Positions 1 through 9,092 of a stretch of DNA of 64,000 nt are shown here, in pieces. Under the pieces are notes generated by a model, which worked only from the letters and a program-made list of their open reading frames with translations, was not told the origin of the DNA and did not search any database. Source of the stretch: Pararhizobium sp. IMCC21322 (GTDB lineage Bacteria > Pseudomonadota > Alphaproteobacteria > Rhizobiales > GCA-2746425); contig NZ_CP132335.1 of assembly GCF_030758295.1 (NCBI RefSeq), positions 2,952,412 through 3,016,411 on the forward strand, read 5' to 3'. Both the position numbers and the translations under genes were made by a program. Within the stretch, counting starts at the first letter, position 1, and each line of letters opens with the position of its first letter.

Positions 1-35
1 AGCAGAAGAACAGGTTTCAAACTGCGAGTCGCTTC

Positions 36-3000
36 ATGGCAGATCCGGGCTTTATCCACCTTCGTGTACATTCGGCCTATTCGCTGCTTGAGGGCGCATT
101 GCAAATTGGAAAGTTGCTGGAGCTTACCAAAGCTGATGCTATGCCGGCTGTTGCTATAACGGACACCGGCAATCTGTTCGGCGCGCTAGAGTTTTCCGAC
201 AAAGCCCAATCCAAGGGCATCCAGCCAATCATCGGCTGTCAGATGGCAATCGATTTTGCGGACATTGAAATTGATCCGCGATCAAGAGATGGTCGGAACC
301 GGCCGGATGTTGCCTATGGCAATGTCGTGTTGCTTGCAATGAACGAAACCGGTTTCCTCAACCTTTCAAAGCTTGTCAGCCGCAGCTTTCTGGAAACGGA
401 TGCGTCGACCCGTTCCCACACCTCACTTGAACTTCTGACTGAATTGAATGACGGACTGATTTGCCTGTCCGGTGGGCTGGAAGGGGCAATTGATCAATTG
501 ATCGCGGATCGGGACGACGTCCGCGCCGCATCAAGATTGAACACATTAGCCAAAATGTTCGGTGACCGATTCTATATTGAAATACAGCGTCATGAACATC
601 CTGCTGAAAGGTACACTGAGCGTTTTCTGGTGAACTACGCCTATGAGCATGACATTGCACTGGTTGCCACCAATGAGGTCTTCTTTCCTGATCAGAGCGA
701 CTTTGAAGCTCATGATGCGCTGATTTCCATCGCGCAGGGGCGCATGGTTGCAGAAGATGATCGACGGAAGCTGACAGCACACCATTACTTCAAGAGCCGC
801 GCGGAAATGCGGGATCTGTTTGCAGACATTCCCGAGGCTTTGGAAAACACGGTCGAGATTGCCCAAAGATGTCAATTTCGTCCGGACAAGCATGATCCGA
901 TCCTGCCGAATTTCACAGGTGAGGGGAGCGAACCAACAGCTGAGAGCGAAGACACGGCGCAACTGCTTGAGCGGGAAGCAGCGGAGTTGCGGCAGCAGGC
1001 TCTGGATGGACTGGAGCAACGGCTTGGCCAGTTGGGGCTGGCACCGGGCGTTGATCGGGAAACCTACGATAAGCGTCTGGCCTTCGAGTTGGATGTGATC
1101 GTTGGTATGAAGTATCCCGGCTATTTTCTCATCGTTGCCGACTTCATCAAATGGGCCAAGTTGAATGATGTGCCAGTTGGCCCAGGCCGTGGCTCTGGTG
1201 CCGGGTCTTTGGTGGCCTGGTCACTGACCATTACGGACATTGATCCGCTTCGCTTTTCCCTTCTGTTCGAACGGTTTCTGAACCCCGATCGCGTATCCAT
1301 GCCCGATTTCGATATCGATTTCTGTCAGGAGAAGCGCGACAAGGTTATCCGCTATGTCCAGCGCCGCTACGGTGCGGCGCAGGTGGCTCAAATCATCACA
1401 TTTGGAACTCTGCAGGCCAGAGCCGTTCTGCGGGACGTGGGCCGTGTTCTGCAAATGCCATATGGGCAGGTGGATCGTCTCTGCAAAATGGTGCCCTCGA
1501 CACCAGCCAATCCTATGACGCTGCAAGAGGCGATTGATACTGAGCCTCGCCTCAAGGAAGCCGGTGAAGAGGAGGAGGTGGTCGCACGTCTGTTTTCCAT
1601 GGCGACGCGCCTGGAAGGGCTCTACCGCCACGCTTCAACACATGCTGCTGGCATTGTCATTGGTGACCGTCCGCTGGAACAGCTGGTGCCCCTGTATCGC
1701 GATCCGCGATCTGACATGCCGGTTACTCAATACAATATGAAGTGGGTGGAGCAGGCGGGCCTGGTCAAATTCGATTTTCTGGGGCTCAAAACGCTGACGA
1801 TCCTGGAGCGCGCCATCGGTCTTATCGCTCGACGTGGAATTGATGTTGATCTGAGCACTGTTCCATTGGAAGACAAAAAAACATACGAGATGCTGGCACG
1901 CGGCGAAACGGCTGGCGTCTTTCAATTGGAAAGTCAGGGCATGCGCCGTGCTTTGGCGGGCATGAAGCCGGATAGATTTGAAGACATCATTGCGCTTGTG
2001 GCTCTCTACCGTCCGGGCCCCATGGACAACATTCCAACCTATAACCGGCGCAAACACGGGCTGGAAGAACCCGACTACATGCATCCATGCCTGGAGGAAA
2101 TCCTGAAAGAAACCCATGGGGTTATCATCTATCAGGAACAGGTAATGCAGATTGCTCAGGAATTGTCTGGCTATTCCCTGGGCGAAGCGGATTTGCTGCG
2201 CCGTGCCATGGGTAAGAAAATCAAATCCGAGATGGATGTCCAGCGCGAGCGTTTCGTGGATGGCGCCGTTGAGCGCAAGATTGCGAAAGCCCAGGCCAAT
2301 ACAATTTTCGACCTGGTAGCCCGCTTTGCAGATTATGGATTCAACAAATCCCACGCTGCAGCCTATGCACTGGTCGCCTATCACACGGCCTATTTGAAAG
2401 CGAATTATCCAGTTGAGTTTCTGGCCGCTACCATGACACTCGATATGGGCAATACGGACAAATTGTCTGACTTTCGGCAGGAAGCCGTTCGTATGGGAGT
2501 TAATGTGCTGCCGCCGAGCGTCGCCAAATCCTGCTACGAGTTTGAAGTTGAGGATGGTCAGATTGTCTATGCTTTGGGGGCACTGAAAGGTGTTGGTCAC
2601 AATGTCATCGACGAGATTGTAAAGACCCGCAGTGAAAATCCGTTTGACGATCTGTCGGATTTCGCAGAGCGGGTTGATGCCAAAGTGCTCAACAAAAGGA
2701 CGCTGGATGCGCTGGTCTGCTCAGGCGCTTTTGACGTCTTTGCTGATAATCGTGCTCAATTGGACGCCGGGCTGGACCGCGTCATGGCACACGCACAACG
2801 CATTAGTGAAAACGCGCGTAGTGGGCAGGATGAACTGTTTGGCGGTGCGGGAATCCAGAAAGAAAAGATCATTCTGCCGGACGCACAACCCTGGAAGACA
2901 TCCGTCCGTTTGTCCAAAGAGCACAAGGCCATTGGATTATATCTGACGGCCCATCCATTGGACGAATACAAGACGGTGCTGGAGAAATTGGAAATTCCGC

Positions 3001-3563
3001 GCTGGGAAGATTTTCAGGCACAGGTGCGAAAAGGCAAAAGCGCTGGCAAGCTGGCTGCAACAATCATCGGCAAGCAGGAACGAAAAACGCGCACCGGGAA
3101 CCGAATGGGCATTCTGGTGCTTTCTGATCCGTCAGGACAGTACGAAGCAACGCTTTATGCAGAAAGACTGACTGAATACCGCGAGCGCCTGGAAGTGGGG
3201 CATTCTTTCATATTCACCGTGGGCGCCGATACAGATGACGACACAGATGAGGTGCGCATTCGCATTCAGTCATTGGCCCCGCTTGAAGAAATAGCAGAAC
3301 ACGGCTTTTCCAAACTTCAGATTTTTGCCGAACAAAGCGAACCTTTTGGCGCGATTGCGCAGCAGATGACCAAATTGATGGTGCAGGATAGCGGCAATTC
3401 CCGCGGGCGTGGACGTAAAGGTGGCAAAATCTCTTTGATATTGCTGTTGGAAGACGGGCGCCGCGAAACGGAAATCGAATTGCCGGGCAGCTACAAGCTA
3501 TCTTCCGACATTGCCGGCTCCATAAAATCCATCAATGGCGTGGTTCACGTCGCTCTGAATTGA
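36..3563 (+). CDS. dnaE: DNA polymerase III alpha subunit (replicative)
   Basis: Catalytic subunit of the replicative DNA polymerase III holoenzyme, 1175 aa, the usual length for DnaE1. The N-terminal PHP domain begins with HLRVHS at residues 8-13. The polymerase acidic residues are visible as PDFDIDF (D426, D428) and, further on, KFDFLGL (D580), matching the catalytic triad of the C-family polymerases. A helix-hairpin-helix segment follows and an OB-fold lies around residues 1010-1090 (the stretch with GNRMGILVLSDPSG). It is PHP/DnaE1-type, not DnaE2 (ImuC). The ATG at 36 gives the expected N-terminus; only 35 bp of upstream sequence is in the window and no clear Shine-Dalgarno is visible there. 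It is followed by a 208-bp gap with its own promoter for rpsB. Confidence 0.97.
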   Translation: MADPGFIHLRVHSAYSLLEGALQIGKLLELTKADAMPAVAITDTGNLFGALEFSDKAQSKGIQPIIGCQMAIDFADIEIDPRSRDGRNRPDVAYGNVVLLAMNETGFLNLSKLVSRSFLETDASTRSHTSLELLTELNDGLICLSGGLEGAIDQLIADRDDVRAASRLNTLAKMFGDRFYIEIQRHEHPAERYTERFLVNYAYEHDIALVATNEVFFPDQSDFEAHDALISIAQGRMVAEDDRRKLTAHHYFKSRAEMRDLFADIPEALENTVEIAQRCQFRPDKHDPILPNFTGEGSEPTAESEDTAQLLEREAAELRQQALDGLEQRLGQLGLAPGVDRETYDKRLAFELDVIVGMKYPGYFLIVADFIKWAKLNDVPVGPGRGSGAGSLVAWSLTITDIDPLRFSLLFERFLNPDRVSMPDFDIDFCQEKRDKVIRYVQRRYGAAQVAQIITFGTLQARAVLRDVGRVLQMPYGQVDRLCKMVPSTPANPMTLQEAIDTEPRLKEAGEEEEVVARLFSMATRLEGLYRHASTHAAGIVIGDRPLEQLVPLYRDPRSDMPVTQYNMKWVEQAGLVKFDFLGLKTLTILERAIGLIARRGIDVDLSTVPLEDKKTYEMLARGETAGVFQLESQGMRRALAGMKPDRFEDIIALVALYRPGPMDNIPTYNRRKHGLEEPDYMHPCLEEILKETHGVIIYQEQVMQIAQELSGYSLGEADLLRRAMGKKIKSEMDVQRERFVDGAVERKIAKAQANTIFDLVARFADYGFNKSHAAAYALVAYHTAYLKANYPVEFLAATMTLDMGNTDKLSDFRQEAVRMGVNVLPPSVAKSCYEFEVEDGQIVYALGALKGVGHNVIDEIVKTRSENPFDDLSDFAERVDAKVLNKRTLDALVCSGAFDVFADNRAQLDAGLDRVMAHAQRISENARSGQDELFGGAGIQKEKIILPDAQPWKTSVRLSKEHKAIGLYLTAHPLDEYKTVLEKLEIPRWEDFQAQVRKGKSAGKLAATIIGKQERKTRTGNRMGILVLSDPSGQYEATLYAERLTEYRERLEVGHSFIFTVGADTDDDTDEVRIRIQSLAPLEEIAEHGFSKLQIFAEQSEPFGAIAQQMTKLMVQDSGNSRGRGRKGGKISLILLLEDGRRETEIELPGSYKLSSDIAGSIKSINGVVHVALN

Positions 3564-3604
3564 GGGAACCGGCACGTCATATACCCTTACCTTGTAAAAG
3601 CCGG

Positions 3605-3633
3605 TTGCATTGCAGCGTGCTTGGCGCTATGTA
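3605..3633 (+). promoter_or_regulatory. Putative sigma70-type promoter of rpsB
   Basis: TTGCAT (3605-3610), a 17-nt spacer and TATGTA (3628-3633) make a good housekeeping promoter in the dnaE-rpsB gap. It would leave a leader of about 130 nt before the rpsB ATG, long enough for the S2-type autoregulation known for rpsB-tsf operons. The start itself is preceded by AAAGGAG. Prediction from sequence pattern only. Confidence 0.5.
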
Positions 3634-3771
3634 CCGCGCCATCACACACGGAAAGCTGGGTTGGTGTACGCCAAACCGTCCGGTCGCGCTGAATTTGCCT
3701 TTATCACATGATTAGACAAACCATCGTGGACTGCTTTCCGGAGGACAAACCGGTAAAGGAGAAACAGAGTC

Positions 3772-4899
3772 ATGGCTCTGCCCGATTTTTCTATGCGTCA
3801 ATTGCTTGAAGCAGGCGTTCACTTTGGTCACCAAACACACCGCTGGAATCCCAAGATGGATAAACACATCTTCGGTGCCCGCAACAATGTTCACATCCTC
3901 GATCTGGCCCAGACTGTGCCGATGCTGTATCAGGCCCTTCAGGCTGTCAGCGACACGGTCGCAAAGGGCGGTCGCGTTCTGATCGTTGGAACAAAGCGTC
4001 AGGCTGCTGATTACGTAGCTGATTCCGCACGCCGTTCAGCGCAGTATTATGTGAATGCACGTTGGCTCGGCGGCATGCTCACAAACTGGCAGACAATGTC
4101 AAAGTCAATCAAACGCTTGCGTGCGGTTGATGAGACATTGAATGAAGGCGCACAAGGCCTGACCAAGAAAGAGCGCCTGTCCCTGACACGTGAGCGCGAC
4201 AAGCTTGAACGCGCACTTGGTGGCATCAAGGACATGGGCGGCATTCCAAACCTCCTGTTCGTGATTGATACCAACAAGGAATCAATTGCCCTTCAGGAAG
4301 CACGTCGTCTCAACATTCCAATCGCGGCAATTGTTGACAGTAACAGCGATCCAGACGGAATTGATTTCCCGGTGCCTGGCAATGATGATGCTGGCCGGGC
4401 TATTAGCCTGTACTGCGATTTGATTGCGCGCGCTGCCATTGATGGGCTGTCCCGCGGACAGACCGATATGGGCATTGATCTGGGCGCGTCTGAGGAAGTT
4501 CCAGTGGAACTGGCTCTTGCAGAGCCTGCTGAAGCACCCGTCGCTGAAGCACCAGTCGCTGAAGCAGCAGTTGCCGAAGCAGCACCAGCAGCTGAAGAAG
4601 CTGTTGCGGTTGAAGAAGCGCCTGCGGTCGAAGAAGCACCAGCTGCTGAAGCCGATGCGGATGCTGCTCCAGCAGCATTGTTTGATGCGCCGGAAGGTGA
4701 GCCGGATGATCTGAAACAGATCTCTGGCGTTGGCCCCGTGCTTGAAACCAAATTGCACACGCTTGGTATCAAGAAGTTTTCTCAAGTAGCAAACTTCACG
4801 GCTGACGACATTACACGTGTCGACGATGCGCTGTCTTTCAAAGGTCGCATCGATCGTGATAACTGGGTTGAGCAGGCAACAGCTCTGGCAGCCAAGTAA
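3772..4899 (+). CDS. rpsB: 30S ribosomal protein S2 with C-terminal helix-hairpin-helix extension
   Basis: Small-subunit ribosomal protein S2. Residues 1-235 are a standard S2 ([12 protein letters not shown] near 18-29, [10 protein letters not shown] near 96-105, IDTNKE near 165-170). S2 is usually about 230-260 aa, but this protein has 375. Residues 241-310 form an acidic/alanine-rich linker built of irregular VAEA/VEEAP-type repeats. Residues 311-375 form a compact helix-hairpin-helix-like domain (core [12 protein letters not shown]) of the kind also appended to L21 and NuoE in alphaproteobacteria. Related S2 extensions occur in Rhizobiales; their role is not known to me. The gene is preceded by AAAGGAG and followed by tsf in the conserved order. 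Confidence 0.97.
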   Translation: MALPDFSMRQLLEAGVHFGHQTHRWNPKMDKHIFGARNNVHILDLAQTVPMLYQALQAVSDTVAKGGRVLIVGTKRQAADYVADSARRSAQYYVNARWLGGMLTNWQTMSKSIKRLRAVDETLNEGAQGLTKKERLSLTRERDKLERALGGIKDMGGIPNLLFVIDTNKESIALQEARRLNIPIAAIVDSNSDPDGIDFPVPGNDDAGRAISLYCDLIARAAIDGLSRGQTDMGIDLGASEEVPVELALAEPAEAPVAEAPVAEAAVAEAAPAAEEAVAVEEAPAVEEAPAAEADADAAPAALFDAPEGEPDDLKQISGVGPVLETKLHTLGIKKFSQVANFTADDITRVDDALSFKGRIDRDNWVEQATALAAK

Positions 4900-4921
4900 A
4901 TCTCACGCCTGCAAAGATTGC

Positions 4922-4951
4922 ACGGGTGCTATGCATTGAAATAGCGCCCGT
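4922..4951 (+). terminator. Hairpin after rpsB (possible attenuator)
   Basis: A 9-bp stem with one G-U pair (ACGGGTGCT at 4922-4930 with AGCGCCCGT at 4943-4951) lies 23 bp after the rpsB stop. No T-run follows, so it is more likely an mRNA-stabilising or partial-attenuation hairpin than a full terminator. Confidence 0.4.
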
Positions 4952-4990
4952 TACACACAATTTGATGAACTGAAAAGACAAGTCGTGCAG

Positions 4991-5013
4991 CGCCGTCGGA
5001 CCCACCGGCGGCG
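4991..5013 (+). promoter_or_regulatory. GC-rich hairpin in tsf leader
   Basis: CGCCGTCGG (4991-4999) pairs with CCGGCGGCG (5005-5013) across a 5-nt loop, with one G-U pair. It ends 26 nt before the tsf start codon and could adjust tsf expression relative to rpsB. Function inferred from position only. Confidence 0.35.
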
Positions 5014-5039
5014 TTTCGACGAACAAAGGGGTATGTAAG

Positions 5040-5963
5040 ATGGCTGTAACAGCTGCAATGGTCAAGGAACTGCGCCAATCCACTGGCGCCGGCATGATGG
5101 ATTGTAAGAACGCGCTTCAGGAAAATGACGGCAATATAGATGCTGCTATTGACTGGCTGCGTAAAAAGGGTCTTTCGAAGGCCGCCAAGAAATCCTCACG
5201 CGTGGCTGCTGAAGGCCTGGTTGCCGTATCGGTCGCTGGAACAGATTCTGCAATCATCGAGATGAACTCTGAAACTGACTTCGTTGGTCGCAACGAACAG
5301 TTCCAGGATCTTGTCCGCGATGTGGCGTCAATTGCGCTGAAATCTGATGGCACAGTCGCCGACATACTGGCCGCTAACTCCAGCGTCAGCGGCAAATCCG
5401 TCGAAGCAACAATCACAGACGCGGTTGCCACGATCGGTGAGAACATGACATTGCGCCGTGCGGCAAAGCTGTCTGTCTCTCAGGGTGTCGTTGCCAGCTA
5501 TGTGCACAATTCAGTTGCACCAAATCTCGGCAAGATCGGTGTTCTGGTCGGCATGGAATCTTCTGGTGATGCTGAAAAATTGGCAGCACTTGGAAAACAG
5601 ATTGCAATGCATATCGCTGCATCAAGCCCATTGGCTCTAGGTCCTGATGACCTTGATCCATCGGTTGTTGAGCGTGAGCGCAATGTGCTGATCGAACAGG
5701 CGAAAGCCTCCGGAAAGCCAGACGGTGTTGTGGAAAAAATGGTCGAAGGCCGTATTCGCAAGTTCTACGAAGAAGTGACCTTGTTGAAGCAGACTTTTGT
5801 TATTGATCCTGACGTGACTGTTGAAGGTGCTTTGGAGCGTCTCGCCAAGGAAATTGGTGTTGATGTGAAACTCTCATCCTTCGTTTTGTTCAAAGTCGGT
5901 GAAGGCGTTGAGAAAGAAGAATCAGATTTCGCAGCCGAAGTTGCGGCTGCCGTTAAAGGCTGA
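5040..5963 (+). CDS. tsf: Translation elongation factor Ts
   Basis: Guanine-nucleotide exchange factor for EF-Tu, 307 aa, typical for the family. The N-terminal UBA-like domain (residues 1-50) carries the family signature around LRQSTGAGMMDCKNAL, followed by the conserved NSETDFVGRNEQF segment (about residues 76-88) that contacts EF-Tu. Two core subdomains follow and the C-terminal module is present. It lies downstream of rpsB in the conserved operon, separated by 140 bp holding two hairpins; the pyrH gene follows after another hairpin. The ATG at 5040 is the only sensible start. Confidence 0.98.
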   Translation: MAVTAAMVKELRQSTGAGMMDCKNALQENDGNIDAAIDWLRKKGLSKAAKKSSRVAAEGLVAVSVAGTDSAIIEMNSETDFVGRNEQFQDLVRDVASIALKSDGTVADILAANSSVSGKSVEATITDAVATIGENMTLRRAAKLSVSQGVVASYVHNSVAPNLGKIGVLVGMESSGDAEKLAALGKQIAMHIAASSPLALGPDDLDPSVVERERNVLIEQAKASGKPDGVVEKMVEGRIRKFYEEVTLLKQTFVIDPDVTVEGALERLAKEIGVDVKLSSFVLFKVGEGVEKEESDFAAEVAAAVKG

Positions 5964-5996
5964 TTGCTGAATTCAGCGTCTATACACGTCAAAAAT

Positions 5997-6027
5997 GAAG
6001 GGCGTCCGTGACAAGCGGGCGCCCTTC
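5997..6027 (+). terminator. Hairpin between tsf and pyrH
   Basis: A 12-bp stem with one G-U pair: GAAGGGCGTCCG (5997-6008) and CGGGCGCCCTTC (6016-6027) around a 7-nt loop. It resembles the stem of an intrinsic terminator but has no T-run, so partial termination or 3' end protection of the rpsB-tsf mRNA is the likelier role. Confidence 0.5.
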
Positions 6028-6077
6028 GTGTATCCGACCCTACAGCGTGATTCACTGTGTGTTTAAAGGTCTGTACC

Positions 6078-6788
6078 ATGTCGCTACCGTATCGCAGAAT
6101 TCTCCTGAAACTTTCTGGTGAAGCTCTGATGGGAGACTTGGCCTTTGGTATAGACAATGCGGTGGTCAAGCGCATCGCCGACGAAATTGCACAAGTTGTT
6201 GCTCTGGGAGTTGAAATTGGTGTGGTCGTGGGCGGCGGAAACATTTTCCGCGGCGTCTCTCTTGCGGCCAAGGGTGCCGACCGTGTTACTGGCGATCAGA
6301 TGGGCATGCTGGCTACAGTCATGAACGCTCTTGCCCTGGAAGGCGCTATCAACAACACGGGCTGCAACGCACGCGTTATGTCAGCAGTTGGCATGCCGAC
6401 AATCTGCGAAACCTTTACCCACAGAAAAGCCCTGAAGCATCTTGAAAATCATCGCGTTCTGATTTTTGCAGGCGGAACCGGAAATCCATTTTTTACCACC
6501 GATAGTGGTGCCGCGCTGCGCGCAGTGGAAATGCAGTGCGATGCGTTGTTGAAGGCAACACAAGTGGATGGTATCTATACGGCTGATCCGAACAAGGACC
6601 CGGATGCCGTACGCTTCGACAGAATCAGCCATCAGGAAGTCCTGTCACGCGGATTGCAGGTCATGGACACGGCAGCGGTATCCCTTGCAAAGGACAACAA
6701 CATACCGGTCGTCGTGTTTTCAATTCATGAGCCGGGCGGACTTGTAGAAGTTGCACAGGGCAGGGGCACAGCGACAATCGTGTCTTGA
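6078..6788 (+). CDS. pyrH: UMP kinase
   Basis: Bacterial hexameric uridylate kinase (amino-acid kinase fold) that phosphorylates UMP to UDP for pyrimidine nucleotide and cell-envelope precursor synthesis. With the ATG at 6078 the protein is 236 aa and begins MSLPYRRILLKLSGEALMG, the standard N-terminus with the KLSGE phosphate-binding motif; an ATG 21 bp further upstream would add a short non-conserved tail. GVVVGGGNIFRG and the GTGNPFFTTDSGAALRA segment (uridine/phosphate binding) are intact. It sits between tsf and frr as in most bacteria. Confidence 0.97.
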   Translation: MSLPYRRILLKLSGEALMGDLAFGIDNAVVKRIADEIAQVVALGVEIGVVVGGGNIFRGVSLAAKGADRVTGDQMGMLATVMNALALEGAINNTGCNARVMSAVGMPTICETFTHRKALKHLENHRVLIFAGGTGNPFFTTDSGAALRAVEMQCDALLKATQVDGIYTADPNKDPDAVRFDRISHQEVLSRGLQVMDTAAVSLAKDNNIPVVVFSIHEPGGLVEVAQGRGTATIVS

Positions 6789-6857
6789 AGCGACAGAAAA
6801 TGTTAGACGACAGAACAACAGCGATGTTGGCAGAATTACACACTGGGAGTAGCCAAA

Positions 6858-7424
6858 ATGGATGATGAAGCACCTATCGATTTCGATGATGTGACACGTC
6901 GAATGGATAGAGCGATTGCGGCACTGTCATCCGATTTGGGTGGCCTGCGGACCGGAAGGGCTTCAGCCAGCTTGTTGGATCCAATTCATGTTGAAGCATA
7001 TGGGTCGCGTATGCCGCTCAATCAGGTGGCAACAGTGTCCGTACCGGAAGCGCGGATGATCAGCGTGCAGGTCTGGGACGGAAGCATGTCGCGAGCCGTT
7101 GAAAAAGCCATTCGCGAATCTGAACTTGGCCTCAATCCTGTGGTTGAAGGAAATCTGTTCCGCATTCCAATCCCCGAATTGAACGAAGAGCGCCGCCAGG
7201 AAATGGTAAAAGTGGCTCATAAATATGCTGAGCGGACGAAAGTTTCTGTGCGCCATGTTCGCCGCGATGTCATGGACCAACTGAAAAAGATCGAAAAATC
7301 AGGTGACATCAGTCAGGATGACGCCAGGGTATTTTCAGATCAGGTTCAGAAAATGACCGATGAGGCCATTAAAAACATTGACGAGACGTTGAGTGGAAAA
7401 GAAGCGGAGATCATGCAGGTATAA
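6858..7424 (+). CDS. frr: Ribosome recycling factor
   Basis: Splits post-termination ribosomes together with EF-G. The 188-aa protein has the usual RRF length: a three-helix bundle with the conserved [13 protein letters not shown] near residues 29-41 and the [15 protein letters not shown] domain-II region near 55-69, ending in the long C-terminal helix with [18 protein letters not shown] lies 8 nt before the ATG. The gene is 69 bp after pyrH and 43 bp before uppS, in the standard order. Confidence 0.97.
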   Translation: MDDEAPIDFDDVTRRMDRAIAALSSDLGGLRTGRASASLLDPIHVEAYGSRMPLNQVATVSVPEARMISVQVWDGSMSRAVEKAIRESELGLNPVVEGNLFRIPIPELNEERRQEMVKVAHKYAERTKVSVRHVRRDVMDQLKKIEKSGDISQDDARVFSDQVQKMTDEAIKNIDETLSGKEAEIMQV

Positions 7425-7467
7425 GGGACTTTAAGTCCGTTGACCCTGTTCTCTTGAAGGATCAGCT

Positions 7468-8235
7468 ATGCATGATGCGATGTCCTCTTCGCTGACACAA
7501 ACGGATGAAGAGCGGCGAATCCTGCCGCGTCATGTCGCATTCATTATGGACGGCAATGGCCGCTGGGCGCAGCAACGGGGTTTGCCCCGCATCGCTGGCC
7601 ATCGGGCCGGTGTGGAATCCTTGCGTAAGACAATTGGCCACGCCCTGAAACTCAAACTGGAATACCTGACACTGTTCAGCTTCAGCTCGGAGAACTGGTC
7701 GCGGCCAGCCAGCGAAGTTGACGCGATCATGGGGCTTCTGCGTCGGTTCGTCAGAAGCGATCTGGCGGAACTGAATGCAAAGAATGTGCGCATCAAAATC
7801 ATCGGTTCCAGAGACAATTTGCCCGCCGACATTTTGAATTATCTGATTGAGGCTGAAAATACCACAGAAGCAAATACAGGCATGACGCTCATTGTCGCCT
7901 TTAATTATGGCGCTCGGGATGAAATCTGCCGCGCGACTCAAACAATTGCGCATAAAGTGGCCAACGGTGAGTTGAGCCCGGACGAAATTGATGAGGCATT
8001 GCTGGGCAGTGAACTTGACACAGCGGGCTTGCCGGACCCGGATCTGCTGATACGCACATCAGGTGAAAGTCGGTTGAGCAACTTTCTGTTGTGGCAAAGT
8101 GCGTATACTGAATTTGTGTTTCTGGATGTTTTCTGGCCGGATTTTGCGGAAGGTGATTTTGATCAGGCGCTGGAACATTTTGCCAAGCGAGATCGTCGCT
8201 ATGGCAATGTCTGTTCCACCCAAAGTGTGGTTTAA
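7468..8235 (+). CDS. uppS: Undecaprenyl diphosphate synthase (cis-prenyltransferase)
   Basis: Makes undecaprenyl diphosphate from farnesyl and isopentenyl diphosphate; this is the lipid carrier for peptidoglycan and O-antigen. The 255-aa protein carries the signature HVAFIMDGNGRWAQQRG with catalytic D28, the FSFSSENWSRP segment and the C-terminal DLLIRTSGESRLSNFLLWQ block. AAGGA precedes the ATG at 7468 by 6 nt. The stop codon overlaps the cdsA start (TAATG), indicating translational coupling. Confidence 0.97.
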   Translation: MHDAMSSSLTQTDEERRILPRHVAFIMDGNGRWAQQRGLPRIAGHRAGVESLRKTIGHALKLKLEYLTLFSFSSENWSRPASEVDAIMGLLRRFVRSDLAELNAKNVRIKIIGSRDNLPADILNYLIEAENTTEANTGMTLIVAFNYGARDEICRATQTIAHKVANGELSPDEIDEALLGSELDTAGLPDPDLLIRTSGESRLSNFLLWQSAYTEFVFLDVFWPDFAEGDFDQALEHFAKRDRRYGNVCSTQSVV

Positions 8236-9092
8236 TGACAAGTCAGCAGTCGTCGCAGAAAAGCTTCTTCAACAGCAATCTCTTTACCCGAATTTGTTCC
8301 GCACTCGTGTTGGCTCCAATCGTTATCGCGGCTGAGTGGTGGGGCGGGTGGCCGTTTCTGGCTGTGGTTCTGATTATTTCACTGGCTGTCTGCTTTGAGT
8401 GGCTTCGAATTATCTCACCTCAGATGCGTTCAGTACCCATAGCGCTGGTTCTGGTCCTCATGCTCGCCAGTCTCTATTTTGTCGCAACCGAATCGATGGT
8501 GACGGCGTTCTGGCCAATATTCCTTTTATTTTGTGGCATGATGATCGCGGGTTACGCATTGGGCCAGAAATTCTGGCTGGGAGCAGGTTTCGCATATGCG
8601 TTTCTACTTGGCGCAGCGCTGCTGCTTATTCGCAATGACCCCGAACTTGGTATGGAGGCGATTGCCTTGATCGTTGCCGTGGTGTGGGCAACTGATATTT
8701 TCGCCTATGTGGTTGGCCGTACATTTGGTGGCCCCAAGCTTTGGCCCGCGATATCACCGGGAAAGACCTGGTCGGGCGCAATTGGCGGCTTGTGCGCGGG
8801 CATGCTGGCCAGTGTTGCTTTCATTGGTCTGCTCGACAATGTTTCTTTGATACGCCTCGTTGTAACGGGTCTGCTGCTCTCCATTGCCTCCCAATGCGGG
8901 GATTTGTTTGAAAGCTGGATCAAAAGACGTTTCAAGGTGAAGGACTCAAGTCATCTTATCCCGGGGCATGGCGGTGTGATGGATCGTGTGGACGGGCTTG
9001 TGTTTGCCGTCATTTTTGCCGTTTTTCTGGCTTGGGTGTTCGACGGCAGTCTGGACAGACCGGCCCAGGCTTTGTTCTTTGGCTCAGCATAA
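8235..9092 (+). CDS. cdsA: Phosphatidate cytidylyltransferase
   Basis: Inner-membrane enzyme that forms CDP-diacylglycerol from phosphatidate and CTP, the branch point of phospholipid synthesis. The protein is 285 aa with about 7-8 hydrophobic segments. The CDP-alcohol synthase signature lies near the C-terminus: SQCGDLFESWIKRRFKVKD followed by HLIPGHGGVMDRVDGL. The start overlaps the uppS stop by one base and its stop directly abuts the dxr start, so the three genes are expressed as a unit. Confidence 0.96.
   Translation: MTSQQSSQKSFFNSNLFTRICSALVLAPIVIAAEWWGGWPFLAVVLIISLAVCFEWLRIISPQMRSVPIALVLVLMLASLYFVATESMVTAFWPIFLLFCGMMIAGYALGQKFWLGAGFAYAFLLGAALLLIRNDPELGMEAIALIVAVVWATDIFAYVVGRTFGGPKLWPAISPGKTWSGAIGGLCAGMLASVAFIGLLDNVSLIRLVVTGLLLSIASQCGDLFESWIKRRFKVKDSSHLIPGHGGVMDRVDGLVFAVIFAVFLAWVFDGSLDRPAQALFFGSA

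Noticed and set aside
1635-2600. Long - strand open frame of 321 codons inside dnaE
   Set aside because: Antisense shadow of a highly conserved gene; no domain and no ribosome-binding site.
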